Of a stretch of 64,000 nucleotides of DNA, positions 50,907 to 60,154 are shown in pieces. A program made the translations under genes and the position numbers. This DNA is from Lachnospiraceae bacterium (lineage in GTDB: Bacteria; Bacillota; Clostridia; Lachnospirales; Lachnospiraceae): positions 1 through 64,000 of the forward strand of contig JAFRSH010000050.1 of NCBI GenBank assembly GCA_017427685.1, in the 5' to 3' direction. The notes under the pieces were generated by a model that had not been told where the DNA came from, did not search any database, and saw only the letters and a list, made by a program, of their open reading frames with translations. Within the stretch, counting starts at the first letter, position 1. The number at the start of each line of letters is the position of its first letter.

Positions 50907-51803
50907 ATGAAGCCTAAGATCAAGAATAAAGTCAGAAAGAAGATCGTGATAAACCCCAAAATCGTATTTTGGGGTCTTACCGTCTTTTGTGTGATTCTTA
51001 TCTTTGTTTCCTACAAATTCTCGGACACGTTTTCATCGGTCAAGAACGTTATCGGCTCTGTTGTTGCCCCGATGCAGAAGGGCATCAACGATCTCGGGGA
51101 TTACCTCGAGGAAAAGGTCGATCACTTCTCCGACATGGACGAGCTGATAGAAGAGAACAAAGCACTGAAAGCACAGATCGACGATCTCAAGAACACCAAC
51201 CAGATCCTCAATCAGGAAAAATACGAGCTTTCGTACTACAGAGAGCTCTACGAGCTTGACGGTCTCTACGACCAGTACAAGAAAGTAGCCGCCAAGGTCA
51301 TCAGTAAGGACCCCAACAGCTACAGCGGCGAGTTCATCATCGACAAGGGCGAGAGCGACGGTATCCTCAAGGACATGAACGTGCTCGCGGGCAACGGACT
51401 TGTCGGTATCGTTACCCAGACAGGAAGCAACTGGGCACGTGTCCGTTCGATCATCGACGATTCGAGCAAAGTCAGCGGAATGTTCCTCAAGACCTCCGAC
51501 ACATGCATCGTTACCGGTGATCTTGAGCTCATCGACAAGGGTTACATAAACGTTTCACAGATCAGCCTGAACGCGCAGATCTACGATAACTACGAGGTTG
51601 TTACCTCTTACATCAGCGACAAGTACCTTCCCGGTATCCTTATCGGATACGTGAGTGACATCGGAGTAGACCCGACTAAGCTTTCACAGCAGTGCAGGCT
51701 TACACCCGTTGTAGATTTTGAACATATAGACGCCGTCCTCATCATAATACAGCTCAGAGAGCAATATGACGGTATCAGTGAGGTTTTCAAGAGTGATAAT
51801 TAG
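50907..51803 (+). CDS. mreC: Rod shape-determining protein MreC
   Basis: A 298-residue bitopic membrane protein linking MreB to the wall synthases. A basic N-tail precedes one membrane helix (about 20-42), a coiled coil (about 75-110, LIEENKALKAQIDDL) and the paired beta-barrel MreC domain (GLVGIVTQTGSNWARVRSIID). ATG 50907 follows AAGGA. Its last 38 bp overlap mreD. Confidence 0.94.
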   Translation: MKPKIKNKVRKKIVINPKIVFWGLTVFCVILIFVSYKFSDTFSSVKNVIGSVVAPMQKGINDLGDYLEEKVDHFSDMDELIEENKALKAQIDDLKNTNQILNQEKYELSYYRELYELDGLYDQYKKVAAKVISKDPNSYSGEFIIDKGESDGILKDMNVLAGNGLVGIVTQTGSNWARVRSIIDDSSKVSGMFLKTSDTCIVTGDLELIDKGYINVSQISLNAQIYDNYEVVTSYISDKYLPGILIGYVSDIGVDPTKLSQQCRLTPVVDFEHIDAVLIIIQLREQYDGISEVFKSDN

Positions 51804-52302
51804 AGCCCTTTTTCTAATATTCGGATCTTTTATCCTGTACGTGCTGCAGACAGGGCTTTTCTCGTCGTTCTCACTTGCCGGAGTTGTTCCCGATCTGCTT
51901 ATGATACTCGTTGTGTCCGTCGGCTTCATGCGCGGCAGGACAAAAGCGATGATCGCGGGACTGCTGTGCGGATTCTATATCGACTGCTGTTACAGCTCGG
52001 TCATGGGGATATTCCCGCTTCTCTACATAATCGTGGGCAACCTGGCGGGCTTCTCCCATAAGATCTACGATGACGACGACCACATGACACCTCTTTTGCT
52101 TACCGCTGCCGGTGAGTTCTTCTACAACATCATGTATTTCGTCGTGTTTTATCTGTTGCAGGGCAAGACCAACCTTTCGTTTTACATATACAGGATAATG
52201 ATCCCGAGGGTCGTTTACACAGTGCTCGTCAGCATTATCCTATACAGGATACTCAAATACACCAACCTTTTTCTTCTCAGATTCGACAAAGAAGAGGTTT
52301 GA
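51766..52302 (+). CDS. mreD: Rod shape-determining protein MreD
   Basis: A 178-residue protein with about five membrane helices (LFLIFGSFILYVLQTG, VVPDLLMILVV, the GLLCGFYIDCC and VVYTVLVSIILYRIL segments), matching MreD. ATG 51766 lies inside mreC; a GTG at 51778 is an alternative start. The position between mreC and the PBP2 gene is canonical. Confidence 0.9.
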   Translation: MTVSVRFSRVIIRALFLIFGSFILYVLQTGLFSSFSLAGVVPDLLMILVVSVGFMRGRTKAMIAGLLCGFYIDCCYSSVMGIFPLLYIIVGNLAGFSHKIYDDDDHMTPLLLTAAGEFFYNIMYFVVFYLLQGKTNLSFYIYRIMIPRVVYTVLVSIILYRILKYTNLFLLRFDKEEV

Positions 52303-52321
52303 ACCGATCGGAGTTTAAGAG

Positions 52322-55195
52322 ATGCTTGATATCATTCTTGAAAAACTGAAGAAGATATTCAGCTCAAGGCTGATCTACCTGACGCTTCTGGCCACGGTTC
52401 TTTTTATCATACTCATCGTCAGGGTCTACGACATGCAGGTTCTTGAGACCTCCGCTCAGGGCGAGGGCACCGGTACAGTCGTCACCAACAGCTCCTACAA
52501 GACAAACCAGTACAGATTCACAGACAGCACACGAGGCAGGATCTTTGACCGTAACGGCAACATCCTCGCCGACAACACGGAGAGCTACAATATCGTCATG
52601 GGCAACAGCGCTCTTTTGACGACCAATCAGGAAAAGAACGAGATGATCTCGCAGCTCATCAAGATCATCGAGAAGAACAACAAGACACTCGAGCTTGATT
52701 TCGCCATCGAGATCGAGGACGGACACTTCGTGTTCAACCTTAAGGACATGGCGCTTCTCAGATTTAAGAAGAACGCTTATGGACTCAAGAGTGTCTCTGA
52801 CCTCAGCCCCGAACAGATCGCATCATCGGCAGGTGATGTCTACAATTTCCTCAAGAACGGCGACAAAGCGAGCCGTATGTTCGGTATAAGCGACGAGTAT
52901 TCAACCGAAGAGACCCTTAAGATCATGGCGGTACGATACGCGCTTTTCACACTCAATCCGCAGTACGCCCAGTTCACGATCTGTACGAACGTTGACAAAA
53001 AGACGATCGCCGCAATAGAAGAGAACTCGGCTTCCCTGCTCGGAGTCGAGATCAAGCAGGTTTCCACCAGAAAGTACTACGATACTCTTTATTTCTCGCA
53101 TATCGTCGGTTACACCGGCAGCATGAGCGAGGAAGAAACCGAAGACCTCAACGACTCCGAAGAGTTTGACGAGCCCGTTTACAACACCTCCGACCAGATC
53201 GGTAAAACAGGTATCGAGAAGGAGCTTGATAAGGTTCTCCGCGGACAGAAGGGTAAGGTCAATCTTTCTCTTACGGGAAGCGGCAAGGTCATCTCGACCG
53301 AGACCATAACCAACCCCGTTGCGGGTTCGGATATCTATCTTACCCTCGACAGAGAGCTTCAGATAGCGCTTTATCATATCCTCGAGAACAACATAGCCGC
53401 CATCCTCCGTTCGAAGATCGTCAACTCCTTCAGCTACGGCGGCAAGGGTAAATCCGCTTCGCAGATCACGATTCCGATCTACGAGGTTTATAACGCTTTC
53501 TTCGATAATTCCGTCATCGACTTCAAGCATTTCTCGGAGCCGGATGCCACGGCACTCGAGAAGAAGGTTTACGGACTCTACCTCAACAAGAAGTCCTCGG
53601 TATTTAACCTCATCCGTAAGATCCTTGACTACGACAACCCGATCAGGAACAACGAGCTCGGCGAAGAATCGCTTGAGTACGTAAGCTTCATCTACTCCCT
53701 GCTCAAGAACGAGGGTGTCATCAGAAAAGATCTTATAAACGAAAAGGATACCGAGTACGTTCGCTATATCGATAATAAGATCTCGCTGTGCGAATTCATC
53801 AAATACGCCATCGACAACCAGTGGGTAGACCTTTCGTCAATAAACGTCGGAGACGATTACAACACTAATAAAGAAACATATGAGAAGATCCTCAACAAGA
53901 TCTTCATAAGCCTCAACCACAACGAGGATTTCGACAAGATCCTCTACAGGATGCTTGTTTTCAACCTGACACTCACGGGCAAGGACGTTTGTCTCTTACT
54001 GTACGATCAGGGTATCATCGAGTACAACGCCAACGACTACAGCAAGCTCTCGAACGGCAATATCTCTGCATATAACTTCGTGCTCAACAAGCTCGAAACA
54101 CTCGAGATCACTCCCGGTATGCTCGCTCTTGAGCCCTGTTCCGGTTCCATCGTTATCACTGACGTTAAGACCGGTGACGTAATAGCGATAGTTACATACC
54201 CCAGCTACGACAGCAACAGACTTGCCAACAAGATCGACTGGGATTACTACCAGAAGCTGATCAACAACAAAGCTACGCCGCTTCTCGACAGACCGGCCAT
54301 GCAGGTTACGGCGACAGGTTCGACCTTCAAGCCTCTGATGGCTCTTGCGGGACTAGGTGAGGGCATCATCACCACACAGACCAAGATCAACGATAAAGGT
54401 ATATTCGAGCTCGTAGATCCGTCACCCAAATGCTGGAAATACCCCGGTAACCACGGTTCTCTGACGCTTACGCAGGCCATTCAGCACTCCTGCAACTACT
54501 TCTTCTACGAAGTGGGTTACGAGATGTCCCTCGATCAGTCGGGTCTGTACAGTGATTCGCTCGGTATCTCGAAGATCCAGAAGTACGCTTCGCTGTTCGG
54601 ACTTGCGGACAAATCGGGTATCGAAGTGCCCGAATCGCTGCCTGCGATCTCGAGTACGGACGCCGTAAGAACATCGATCGGATATTATCATTCGTTCGCG
54701 CCCATACAGATCTCAAGATACGTTACCGCGGTTGCCAACAAAGGCACTGTTTTCAACCTTTCTCTTGTAGACAGGATAGAAGACAAGGAAAAAAATACGA
54801 TTGAAGATAATCATGCGGAAGTGTATAATCAGATTGATATTTACTCGGATTCGGAGTGGAATGCTGTTCAGAAAGGCATGTACAACGTAGTAAACACATC
54901 TGCCAACAGCCTTAATAATCTTTACGGAGATCTCGGGTTCGAAGTTGCGGGCAAGACCGGTACGGCTCAGGTCAGTCTGACTCACCCGAGCCACGCTCTG
55001 TTCATATCGTTTGCTCCCTATGACGATCCGCAGATAAGCGTAACGGTTGTTATCCCCAACGGCTACGCATCGGCCAACGCGGCCAAGCTCGCACGAGAGG
55101 TATACGGACTTTACTTCAACGACGAGAACAAGGAAGCTCTCCTTAGCGGTGATCTTACTACGACAAGCGTTACGAACATCGTCGTATCCGACTGA
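52322..55195 (+). CDS. mrdA: Penicillin-binding protein 2, elongation transpeptidase
   Basis: A 957-residue class B PBP that cross-links peptidoglycan with RodA during elongation. One N-terminal helix (about 20-37) is followed by the dimerisation domain (RGRIFDRNGNILADN) and the transpeptidase domain with active-site Ser667 (STFK), SCN at 723-725 and KTG at 878-880. It is much longer than typical PBP2 (about 600-720): roughly 230 residues, largely helical and charged, are inserted at about 355-590 between the SDIYLTLDRELQ strand and ACEPCSGSIVITD-like core. Clustered with mreBCD and rodA. Confidence 0.93.
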   Translation: MLDIILEKLKKIFSSRLIYLTLLATVLFIILIVRVYDMQVLETSAQGEGTGTVVTNSSYKTNQYRFTDSTRGRIFDRNGNILADNTESYNIVMGNSALLTTNQEKNEMISQLIKIIEKNNKTLELDFAIEIEDGHFVFNLKDMALLRFKKNAYGLKSVSDLSPEQIASSAGDVYNFLKNGDKASRMFGISDEYSTEETLKIMAVRYALFTLNPQYAQFTICTNVDKKTIAAIEENSASLLGVEIKQVSTRKYYDTLYFSHIVGYTGSMSEEETEDLNDSEEFDEPVYNTSDQIGKTGIEKELDKVLRGQKGKVNLSLTGSGKVISTETITNPVAGSDIYLTLDRELQIALYHILENNIAAILRSKIVNSFSYGGKGKSASQITIPIYEVYNAFFDNSVIDFKHFSEPDATALEKKVYGLYLNKKSSVFNLIRKILDYDNPIRNNELGEESLEYVSFIYSLLKNEGVIRKDLINEKDTEYVRYIDNKISLCEFIKYAIDNQWVDLSSINVGDDYNTNKETYEKILNKIFISLNHNEDFDKILYRMLVFNLTLTGKDVCLLLYDQGIIEYNANDYSKLSNGNISAYNFVLNKLETLEITPGMLALEPCSGSIVITDVKTGDVIAIVTYPSYDSNRLANKIDWDYYQKLINNKATPLLDRPAMQVTATGSTFKPLMALAGLGEGIITTQTKINDKGIFELVDPSPKCWKYPGNHGSLTLTQAIQHSCNYFFYEVGYEMSLDQSGLYSDSLGISKIQKYASLFGLADKSGIEVPESLPAISSTDAVRTSIGYYHSFAPIQISRYVTAVANKGTVFNLSLVDRIEDKEKNTIEDNHAEVYNQIDIYSDSEWNAVQKGMYNVVNTSANSLNNLYGDLGFEVAGKTGTAQVSLTHPSHALFISFAPYDDPQISVTVVIPNGYASANAAKLAREVYGLYFNDENKEALLSGDLTTTSVTNIVVSD

Positions 55196-55211
55196 CGAAA
55201 GGATTGATTTG

Positions 55212-55892
55212 ATGGAGAATACTGTCACCATAAAAGCAAGTACCAACGGTATCACCGTTGTTCTTGACGGCAGTAAGTCATTTGACGAGATCAAAAAGGC
55301 TACGGCCGCCAAGTTTAAAGCTTCGGCTTCGTTCCTCGGCAACGCCAAGATGGCGATCACCTTCGACGGACTCGAGATGACCGAGGAGCAAAAGAGCGAG
55401 CTTTTGAAGACTATCTCGGATAATTGCGAGCTAGACGTCACCGCTTTCTACAACACGAAAGAGGAGATGAACAAAGCCGAGACCATACGTTACACGCAGG
55501 AGATCATGAAGGATCCCTACATCGCCAGGTTCTATAAGGGCAACCTTCGTTCCGGACAGTCCCTCGACACCGAGAACAGCATCATAATCCTCGGAGACAT
55601 CAACCCGGGAGCATCGGTGATCTCGAACGGTAACATAATCGTTCTCGGAGCAATTAAAGGAACAGCTTTCGCCGGAGCGATGGGCAACAAGAACGCCTTC
55701 ATCTTTGCTCTCGATATGAGCCCGATGCAGGTCAGGATCGCGGACACTATAGCACGTGCACCCGACAAGCCCGACAAATCACAGGCTGCGAACCAGCCCA
55801 GGATCGCGTTCCTCGAGAACGATACGATCTACATCGAGCCTGCGGGCAAGAACATTATCAATGATCTGGTCTTATCGGAATCAGATAAATAA
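55212..55892 (+). CDS. minC: Septum site-determining protein MinC
   Basis: A 226-residue inhibitor of FtsZ polymerisation. The N-terminal domain (1-100) is followed by the beta-helical C-domain with LRSGQSLDTENSIIILGDIN, the adjoining PGASVISNGNIIVLGAIKG, and AGAMGN. Start ATG 55212 follows GAAAGGATTG, in frame with a longer chance opening upstream. MinD is encoded 60 bp later. Confidence 0.94.
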   Translation: MENTVTIKASTNGITVVLDGSKSFDEIKKATAAKFKASASFLGNAKMAITFDGLEMTEEQKSELLKTISDNCELDVTAFYNTKEEMNKAETIRYTQEIMKDPYIARFYKGNLRSGQSLDTENSIIILGDINPGASVISNGNIIVLGAIKGTAFAGAMGNKNAFIFALDMSPMQVRIADTIARAPDKPDKSQAANQPRIAFLENDTIYIEPAGKNIINDLVLSESDK

Positions 55893-55952
55893 TTTACTCA
55901 GGAACATGGAAACTCGTGTGGCCTTGTCACACTAACAGAGGAGGAAATAAAA

Positions 55953-56738
55953 ATGGGAGAAGTAATCGTTGTTACATCCGGTAAAGGCGGAGTCGGCAAA
56001 ACAACCACAACTGCCAACGTCGGAACGGGACTTGCCAAGCTCGACAAGAAAGTCGTGCTCATCGACACCGATATAGGTCTGCGTAACCTGGACGTTGTTA
56101 TGGGTCTTGAGAACAGGATCGTGTACAACCTTGTCGACGTTATCGAAGGAAACTGCCGCATCAAGCAGGCTCTTATCAAGGACAAGAGATACAACAACCT
56201 CTACCTTCTTCCTTCGGCACAGACAAGAGACAAGACAGCCGTTACACCCGACGAGATGAAGCAGCTCTGCGAGCAGCTCAAGGATGATTTCGACTTCGTT
56301 ATTATGGATTGTCCCGCCGGTATCGAGCAGGGCTTCCGTAACGCGATCGCCGGTGCCGACAGAGCACTTGTTGTTACGACACCCGAGGTTTCGGCCGTTC
56401 GTGACGCTGACCGTATCGTGGGACTTCTCGAAGCCAACGAGATGAAGAAGACACAGCTCATCGTCAACAGACTCCGTGTCGACATGGTCGCACGCGGTGA
56501 TATGATGTCGAGCCAGGACGTTGTCGATATCCTTGCCATCGATCTTATCGGAATCGTTCCCGATGATGAGAACATAGTTATCTCGACCAACAACGGTGAA
56601 CCGCTTGTCGGCGGTGATTCGCTTGCGGGTCAGGCTTACATGAACATCTGCAAGAGGATCGCGGGAGAGGAAGTACCTTTCCTTGATCTCAATGCCAAGA
56701 AAGGCTTCTTCGGCAGATTGTTCGGCAAGAAAAAGTGA
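55953..56738 (+). CDS. minD: Septum site-determining ATPase MinD
   Basis: A 261-residue ParA-type ATPase that recruits MinC to the membrane. The deviant Walker A GKGGVGKTT, LIDTDIGLRNLD, MDCPAGIE and a C-terminal amphipathic membrane helix (KGFFGRLFGKKK) are clear. GAGGAGG precedes ATG 55953. With minE downstream, a complete oscillating Min set is encoded. Confidence 0.98.
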   Translation: MGEVIVVTSGKGGVGKTTTTANVGTGLAKLDKKVVLIDTDIGLRNLDVVMGLENRIVYNLVDVIEGNCRIKQALIKDKRYNNLYLLPSAQTRDKTAVTPDEMKQLCEQLKDDFDFVIMDCPAGIEQGFRNAIAGADRALVVTTPEVSAVRDADRIVGLLEANEMKKTQLIVNRLRVDMVARGDMMSSQDVVDILAIDLIGIVPDDENIVISTNNGEPLVGGDSLAGQAYMNICKRIAGEEVPFLDLNAKKGFFGRLFGKKK

Positions 56739-56771
56739 TCTTAGAGTCTACGCACAGAGAGGGGTTTTATT

Positions 56772-57047
56772 ATGTCATTTTTAGATATATTCAAAAAGAA
56801 AACAGTCTCTTCAAGTAATATCGCCAAGGGCAGATTACAGCTTGCCCTTGCATCGGACAGAGCAGGATGCTCGCCCGAGATCATGGAGAAGATCAAGAAC
56901 GATATCATAAACGTTATCTCCAAATACATCGAGATCGACGTTGCGGGACTTGATATCAAGATTCAGCAAACAGAGGGAGAGAACGGCGAAGGTCTTGTTC
57001 CCGTACTTTTCGCCAATATCCCCGTTAAGGAGATCAGAAGAGGTTGA
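56772..57047 (+). CDS. minE: Cell division topological specificity factor MinE
   Basis: A 91-residue activator of MinD ATPase. The N-terminal membrane-binding and MinD-contact region (SFLDIFKKKTVSSSNIAKGRLQ split over about 2-23) and the topological domain (VISKYIEIDVAGLDIKI) are intact. Its stop overlaps the TTG start of rodA by 4 bp. MinE together with DivIVA (63047) in one genome is a known clostridial pattern. Confidence 0.95.
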   Translation: MSFLDIFKKKTVSSSNIAKGRLQLALASDRAGCSPEIMEKIKNDIINVISKYIEIDVAGLDIKIQQTEGENGEGLVPVLFANIPVKEIRRG

Positions 57048-58252
57048 AACAGCTCAAGCTTTTTACCGCTATCCGTGAATACGACTACAAAAGCTTTTCA
57101 CTGATGCTGTTATTTACGGTATACCTCATCGGAGGCATCAGCATCTACATGATGTATATCCTCGACGACGGAGACGAAGCATTCCTCAACAAGCAGATCT
57201 TCGGCTACGTTGCGGGGCTGGCGATAATCATATTCTTTACTTTTTTCGATTATCACCTGCTCGCGAAGTTTTTTATAGTCGCATATGTGATCGGTATCGG
57301 CCTTCTGCTCATCTGTCGTTTCAGTAACAGCGGTTTTATCTACGGATGGGCACACTACGATGCAAGAAGATGGATCAAGATCGGTGGAAATCATACAGCC
57401 GATTCGGGCTTTGAGTTCCAACCATCCGACGTTGTCAAAGTCGCACTGATCATCTTTTTCGCGAAGTATTTCGATCTGTGCAGGAAGAAGATCACAAAAC
57501 TGTGGGTACTCGGACTTTCACTTCTGTTCATAATGATACCCACGTTCCTCATCCTTACGCAGACAGACCTTTCGACAAGTATCGTTCTTGTACTGCTTTA
57601 CGCGTCGATGGTATTTATTTCGGGTGTTCCGTACAAGTACCTGATCCCTATTGCGGGTACGGCGCTACCTATCATGGGCGGACTGTACTGGTACGTACAA
57701 CAACCGTTCCAGGTTCTCCTAAAGGAGTACCAACAGAACAGACTATTGGCTTCAAAGTACCCGGAGCTTTATCCGGAGCTTGCCTACCAACAGACAAACG
57801 CCGCTGCCGCGATCAGGTCGGGAGGCCTCTACGGCAAGGTCTTCGCGGAAGATACCACACTTACGGGCACGCGATATGTCCCGGTTAAGGAGAGTGACTT
57901 TATCTTCACTGCGATAGCCGAAGAATTCGGCTTTTTCGGATCGGTAGTCGTGATCATACTTTTCTTCCTGCTCGTCATCCTGGCCTTTAGGATCGCAAAA
58001 CGTGCCAAGGATTACCTCGGAAAGATGATCGCTATCGGTATCGGTTCGCTTTTTGCTTTTCAGGTATTTATTAACATCGGAGTCGTAACGTCGATCCTTC
58101 CGAACACCGGAATCCCGTTGCCTCTGATGAGTTCGGGACTGTCGTCCTTACTAGTGTATTTGGGTATGATCGGGATATTACTGAATATCAGTCTGCAACC
58201 GGCTCAAAAGGTCGAGAAGGTTACCGATGAATTTGAGGGTTTGAACGACTGA
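57044..58252 (+). CDS. rodA: RodA/FtsW family peptidoglycan glycosyltransferase
   Basis: A 402-residue SEDS protein with about ten membrane helices that polymerises glycan strands with PBP2. Typical marks are GARRWI-like DARRWIKIGG, FQPSDVVKVALI, the extracellular loop with TLTGTRYVPVKESDFIF, AEEFGFFG and TGIPLPLMSSGLSSL. TTG 57044 overlaps minE. Clustering with mreBCD, PBP2 and minCDE favours the elongation paralogue RodA over FtsW. Confidence 0.92.
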   Translation: MKQLKLFTAIREYDYKSFSLMLLFTVYLIGGISIYMMYILDDGDEAFLNKQIFGYVAGLAIIIFFTFFDYHLLAKFFIVAYVIGIGLLLICRFSNSGFIYGWAHYDARRWIKIGGNHTADSGFEFQPSDVVKVALIIFFAKYFDLCRKKITKLWVLGLSLLFIMIPTFLILTQTDLSTSIVLVLLYASMVFISGVPYKYLIPIAGTALPIMGGLYWYVQQPFQVLLKEYQQNRLLASKYPELYPELAYQQTNAAAAIRSGGLYGKVFAEDTTLTGTRYVPVKESDFIFTAIAEEFGFFGSVVVIILFFLLVILAFRIAKRAKDYLGKMIAIGIGSLFAFQVFINIGVVTSILPNTGIPLPLMSSGLSSLLVYLGMIGILLNISLQPAQKVEKVTDEFEGLND

Positions 58253-58277
58253 TACGTTCCTTTGCGGGGGAAACTGT

Positions 58278-58673
58278 ATGAATATTGGTTTTATAGCGCA
58301 CGATACTAAGAAGATGCTGATGCAGAACCTATGCATCGCATATTGCGACATATTACGTGAGCACACGCTTTATGCGACACAGACCACAGGAAGGCTCATA
58401 AGCGAGGCTTCCGGGCTCTCTGTTCACAAGTGTCTCGCAGGTCCTTTGGGCGGAGAGCAGCAGCTCTGTTCGCTCATCGAGCACAACGAGATAGATATCG
58501 TATTTTATCTGCGCGATCCGCAGGAGCATACCAAGCTTTTGCCCGACCAGCTGAGTGTTATCACTCTTTGCGATATGCATAACATTCCGATCGCAACAAA
58601 CCTTGCTACCGCCGAGCTTCTTATAAAGGCTCTTGAGAGAGGAGATCTTGATTGGCGAGAGTTATATCATTGA
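58278..58673 (+). CDS. mgsA: Methylglyoxal synthase
   Basis: A 131-residue enzyme that converts dihydroxyacetone phosphate to methylglyoxal, a bypass of lower glycolysis. Family motifs are GFIAHDTKK, TTGRLI, GPLGGEQQ, YLRDPQEH and IPIATNLATAELL. In most MgsA proteins the fifth motif residue is the catalytic base Asp (GGDQQ); here it is Glu60, a conservative but unusual change that could reduce activity. The gene after rodA overlaps the carboxypeptidase gene by 22 bp. Confidence 0.92.
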   Translation: MNIGFIAHDTKKMLMQNLCIAYCDILREHTLYATQTTGRLISEASGLSVHKCLAGPLGGEQQLCSLIEHNEIDIVFYLRDPQEHTKLLPDQLSVITLCDMHNIPIATNLATAELLIKALERGDLDWRELYH

Positions 58674-59668
58674 TACTTGCTGCGGCAGTTCTTCTTACAG
58701 GCTGCTCCCTTGGGGGAAGTAATTATGCTTCCTCTTTTTTTGCTGTCGATTATCGCGAAGCAAGAGACGGTAAGGGAACGGTTGAAGGTGAAGATACTCC
58801 GGTATCCGTGGCGGACGAGACTGATGATATAAGCTTTATGTATGAAGACATATGTTATTCGACCGAGGACAGCCCCGTAAACGCACTCGACAACGGTTCC
58901 AAGTATAAGAGCGCACTAGCTTTCAATATAGACAAGACAGAGATCCTTTACTCGAAAGACATGCATGAGACCGTTTATCCCGCAAGTACCACGAAGCTCA
59001 TGACAGCCCTTATCGCGATCAAGCATTCGGAGATGGATGATATCGTCCACATCGCCGAAGACAACTGCGGTATCAAGATCTCGGGAGCCCAGCTCTGCGG
59101 CTTCTCGGCAGGTGATACCGTCACGATGCGCGACCTTCTGTATTGTCTGCTTGTATATTCCGGTAACGATGCGGCACTCGCCATAGCCACCCACATAGGC
59201 GAAACGGAGAGAGGCTTTGTCCGTATGATGAACAAGGAAGCCAAGGAACTCGGCTGCATCAACACTTCGTTCGTTAATCCCCACGGTCTTCACGACCCGA
59301 ACCACTACACAACTGCCTACGACATGTACCTCATCTTTAACGAGTGCCTGCGCTATGACGCACTTAAGGAGATATTCAAGTCGACGGGCTACACCGTGAC
59401 CATTCGTACTACTGAAGGCACCGAGAAAAAGCTTTACATGGAACCCACGAATCTTTACTTCGTCGGCACCTACGAAGCACCCTACGGGATCACAGTCTAC
59501 GGAGGCAAGACGGGAGACACTTATTCAGCCGGCAAATGCCTGATGCTTTATGTCGAAGATTACAAGCAACAAGGCTATATTGCCGAGATCTTCGGCACTT
59601 CCACAAAGGAAGAATTATACACCTCGATGAACAGAATATTTAACTATATTTTATCTCCCACGACTTGA
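58652..59668 (+). CDS. D-alanyl-D-alanine carboxypeptidase lipoprotein
   Basis: A 338-residue penicillin-binding protein of the S11 family that trims the terminal D-alanine of peptidoglycan stems. A lipobox (LLTGC) replaces the usual cleavable signal, so the enzyme is membrane-tethered by lipid. Active-site motifs: SxxK in PASTTKLM, SxN in YSGNDAA and KTG in YGGKTGDTY. The C-terminal beta domain of DacA/DacF seems absent. TTG 58652 follows GAGAGGAG and lies inside mgsA. Confidence 0.9.
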   Translation: MARVISLILAAAVLLTGCSLGGSNYASSFFAVDYREARDGKGTVEGEDTPVSVADETDDISFMYEDICYSTEDSPVNALDNGSKYKSALAFNIDKTEILYSKDMHETVYPASTTKLMTALIAIKHSEMDDIVHIAEDNCGIKISGAQLCGFSAGDTVTMRDLLYCLLVYSGNDAALAIATHIGETERGFVRMMNKEAKELGCINTSFVNPHGLHDPNHYTTAYDMYLIFNECLRYDALKEIFKSTGYTVTIRTTEGTEKKLYMEPTNLYFVGTYEAPYGITVYGGKTGDTYSAGKCLMLYVEDYKQQGYIAEIFGTSTKEELYTSMNRIFNYILSPTT

Positions 59669-59693
59669 ATAAAAGCCCTCAAAATAGTATAAT
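59665..59693 (+). promoter_or_regulatory. Promoter of the small P-loop protein operon
   Basis: TTGAAT (59665-59670), 17 bp, TATAAT (59688-59693), beginning at the stop codon of the carboxypeptidase gene. Confidence 0.7.
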
Positions 59694-59725
59694 TTTATTA
59701 TCAAAAACCGAAAGGGGCGATCATT

Positions 59726-60151
59726 ATGATACAGATAATTGCCGGTGGCAAAGGTAAGGGGAAAACCAAGATTCTTCTCGACAAAGTGAACACGGAGGTT
59801 GCACAGTCAAAGGGAAGCATAGTTTACCTGGACAAGAACACCAAACACATGTATGATCTCCATAAAAAAGTCAGACTCATCAACGTTAAGGACTACTGCG
59901 TTGAGACACACGAAGAATTTCTCGGATTTATCTGCGGAATCATCTCGCAGGATCATGACCTTCAAAAAGTATTTCTTGACTGCTTTTTAAACATTTCATG
60001 TATTGAGGATACCGATATTTCATACGTACCTATCATTGAGAAGCTTGACGTGATCTCGAGCAAGTTTGATGTTGATTTCATCATCAGTATGTCAGTTGAT
60101 GCAGCAGATATGCCCGAATCCATCAAGGAAAAGGTGATCGTCGCCTTATAA
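59726..60151 (+). CDS. Small P-loop protein of unknown function
   Basis: A 141-residue cytosolic protein with an N-terminal Walker A (GGKGKGKTK, about 7-15) and a hydrophobic strand with acid (KVFLDCF) that could serve as Walker B. The remaining motifs of known GTPase or ParA families are absent. I do not recognise its function. It starts a unit with an HlyD-like protein, yggS, sepF and divIVA, so a link to the cell envelope or division is possible by context. AAAGGGG precedes ATG 59726. Confidence 0.75.
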   Translation: MIQIIAGGKGKGKTKILLDKVNTEVAQSKGSIVYLDKNTKHMYDLHKKVRLINVKDYCVETHEEFLGFICGIISQDHDLQKVFLDCFLNISCIEDTDISYVPIIEKLDVISSKFDVDFIISMSVDAADMPESIKEKVIVAL

Positions 60152-60154
60152 GTC

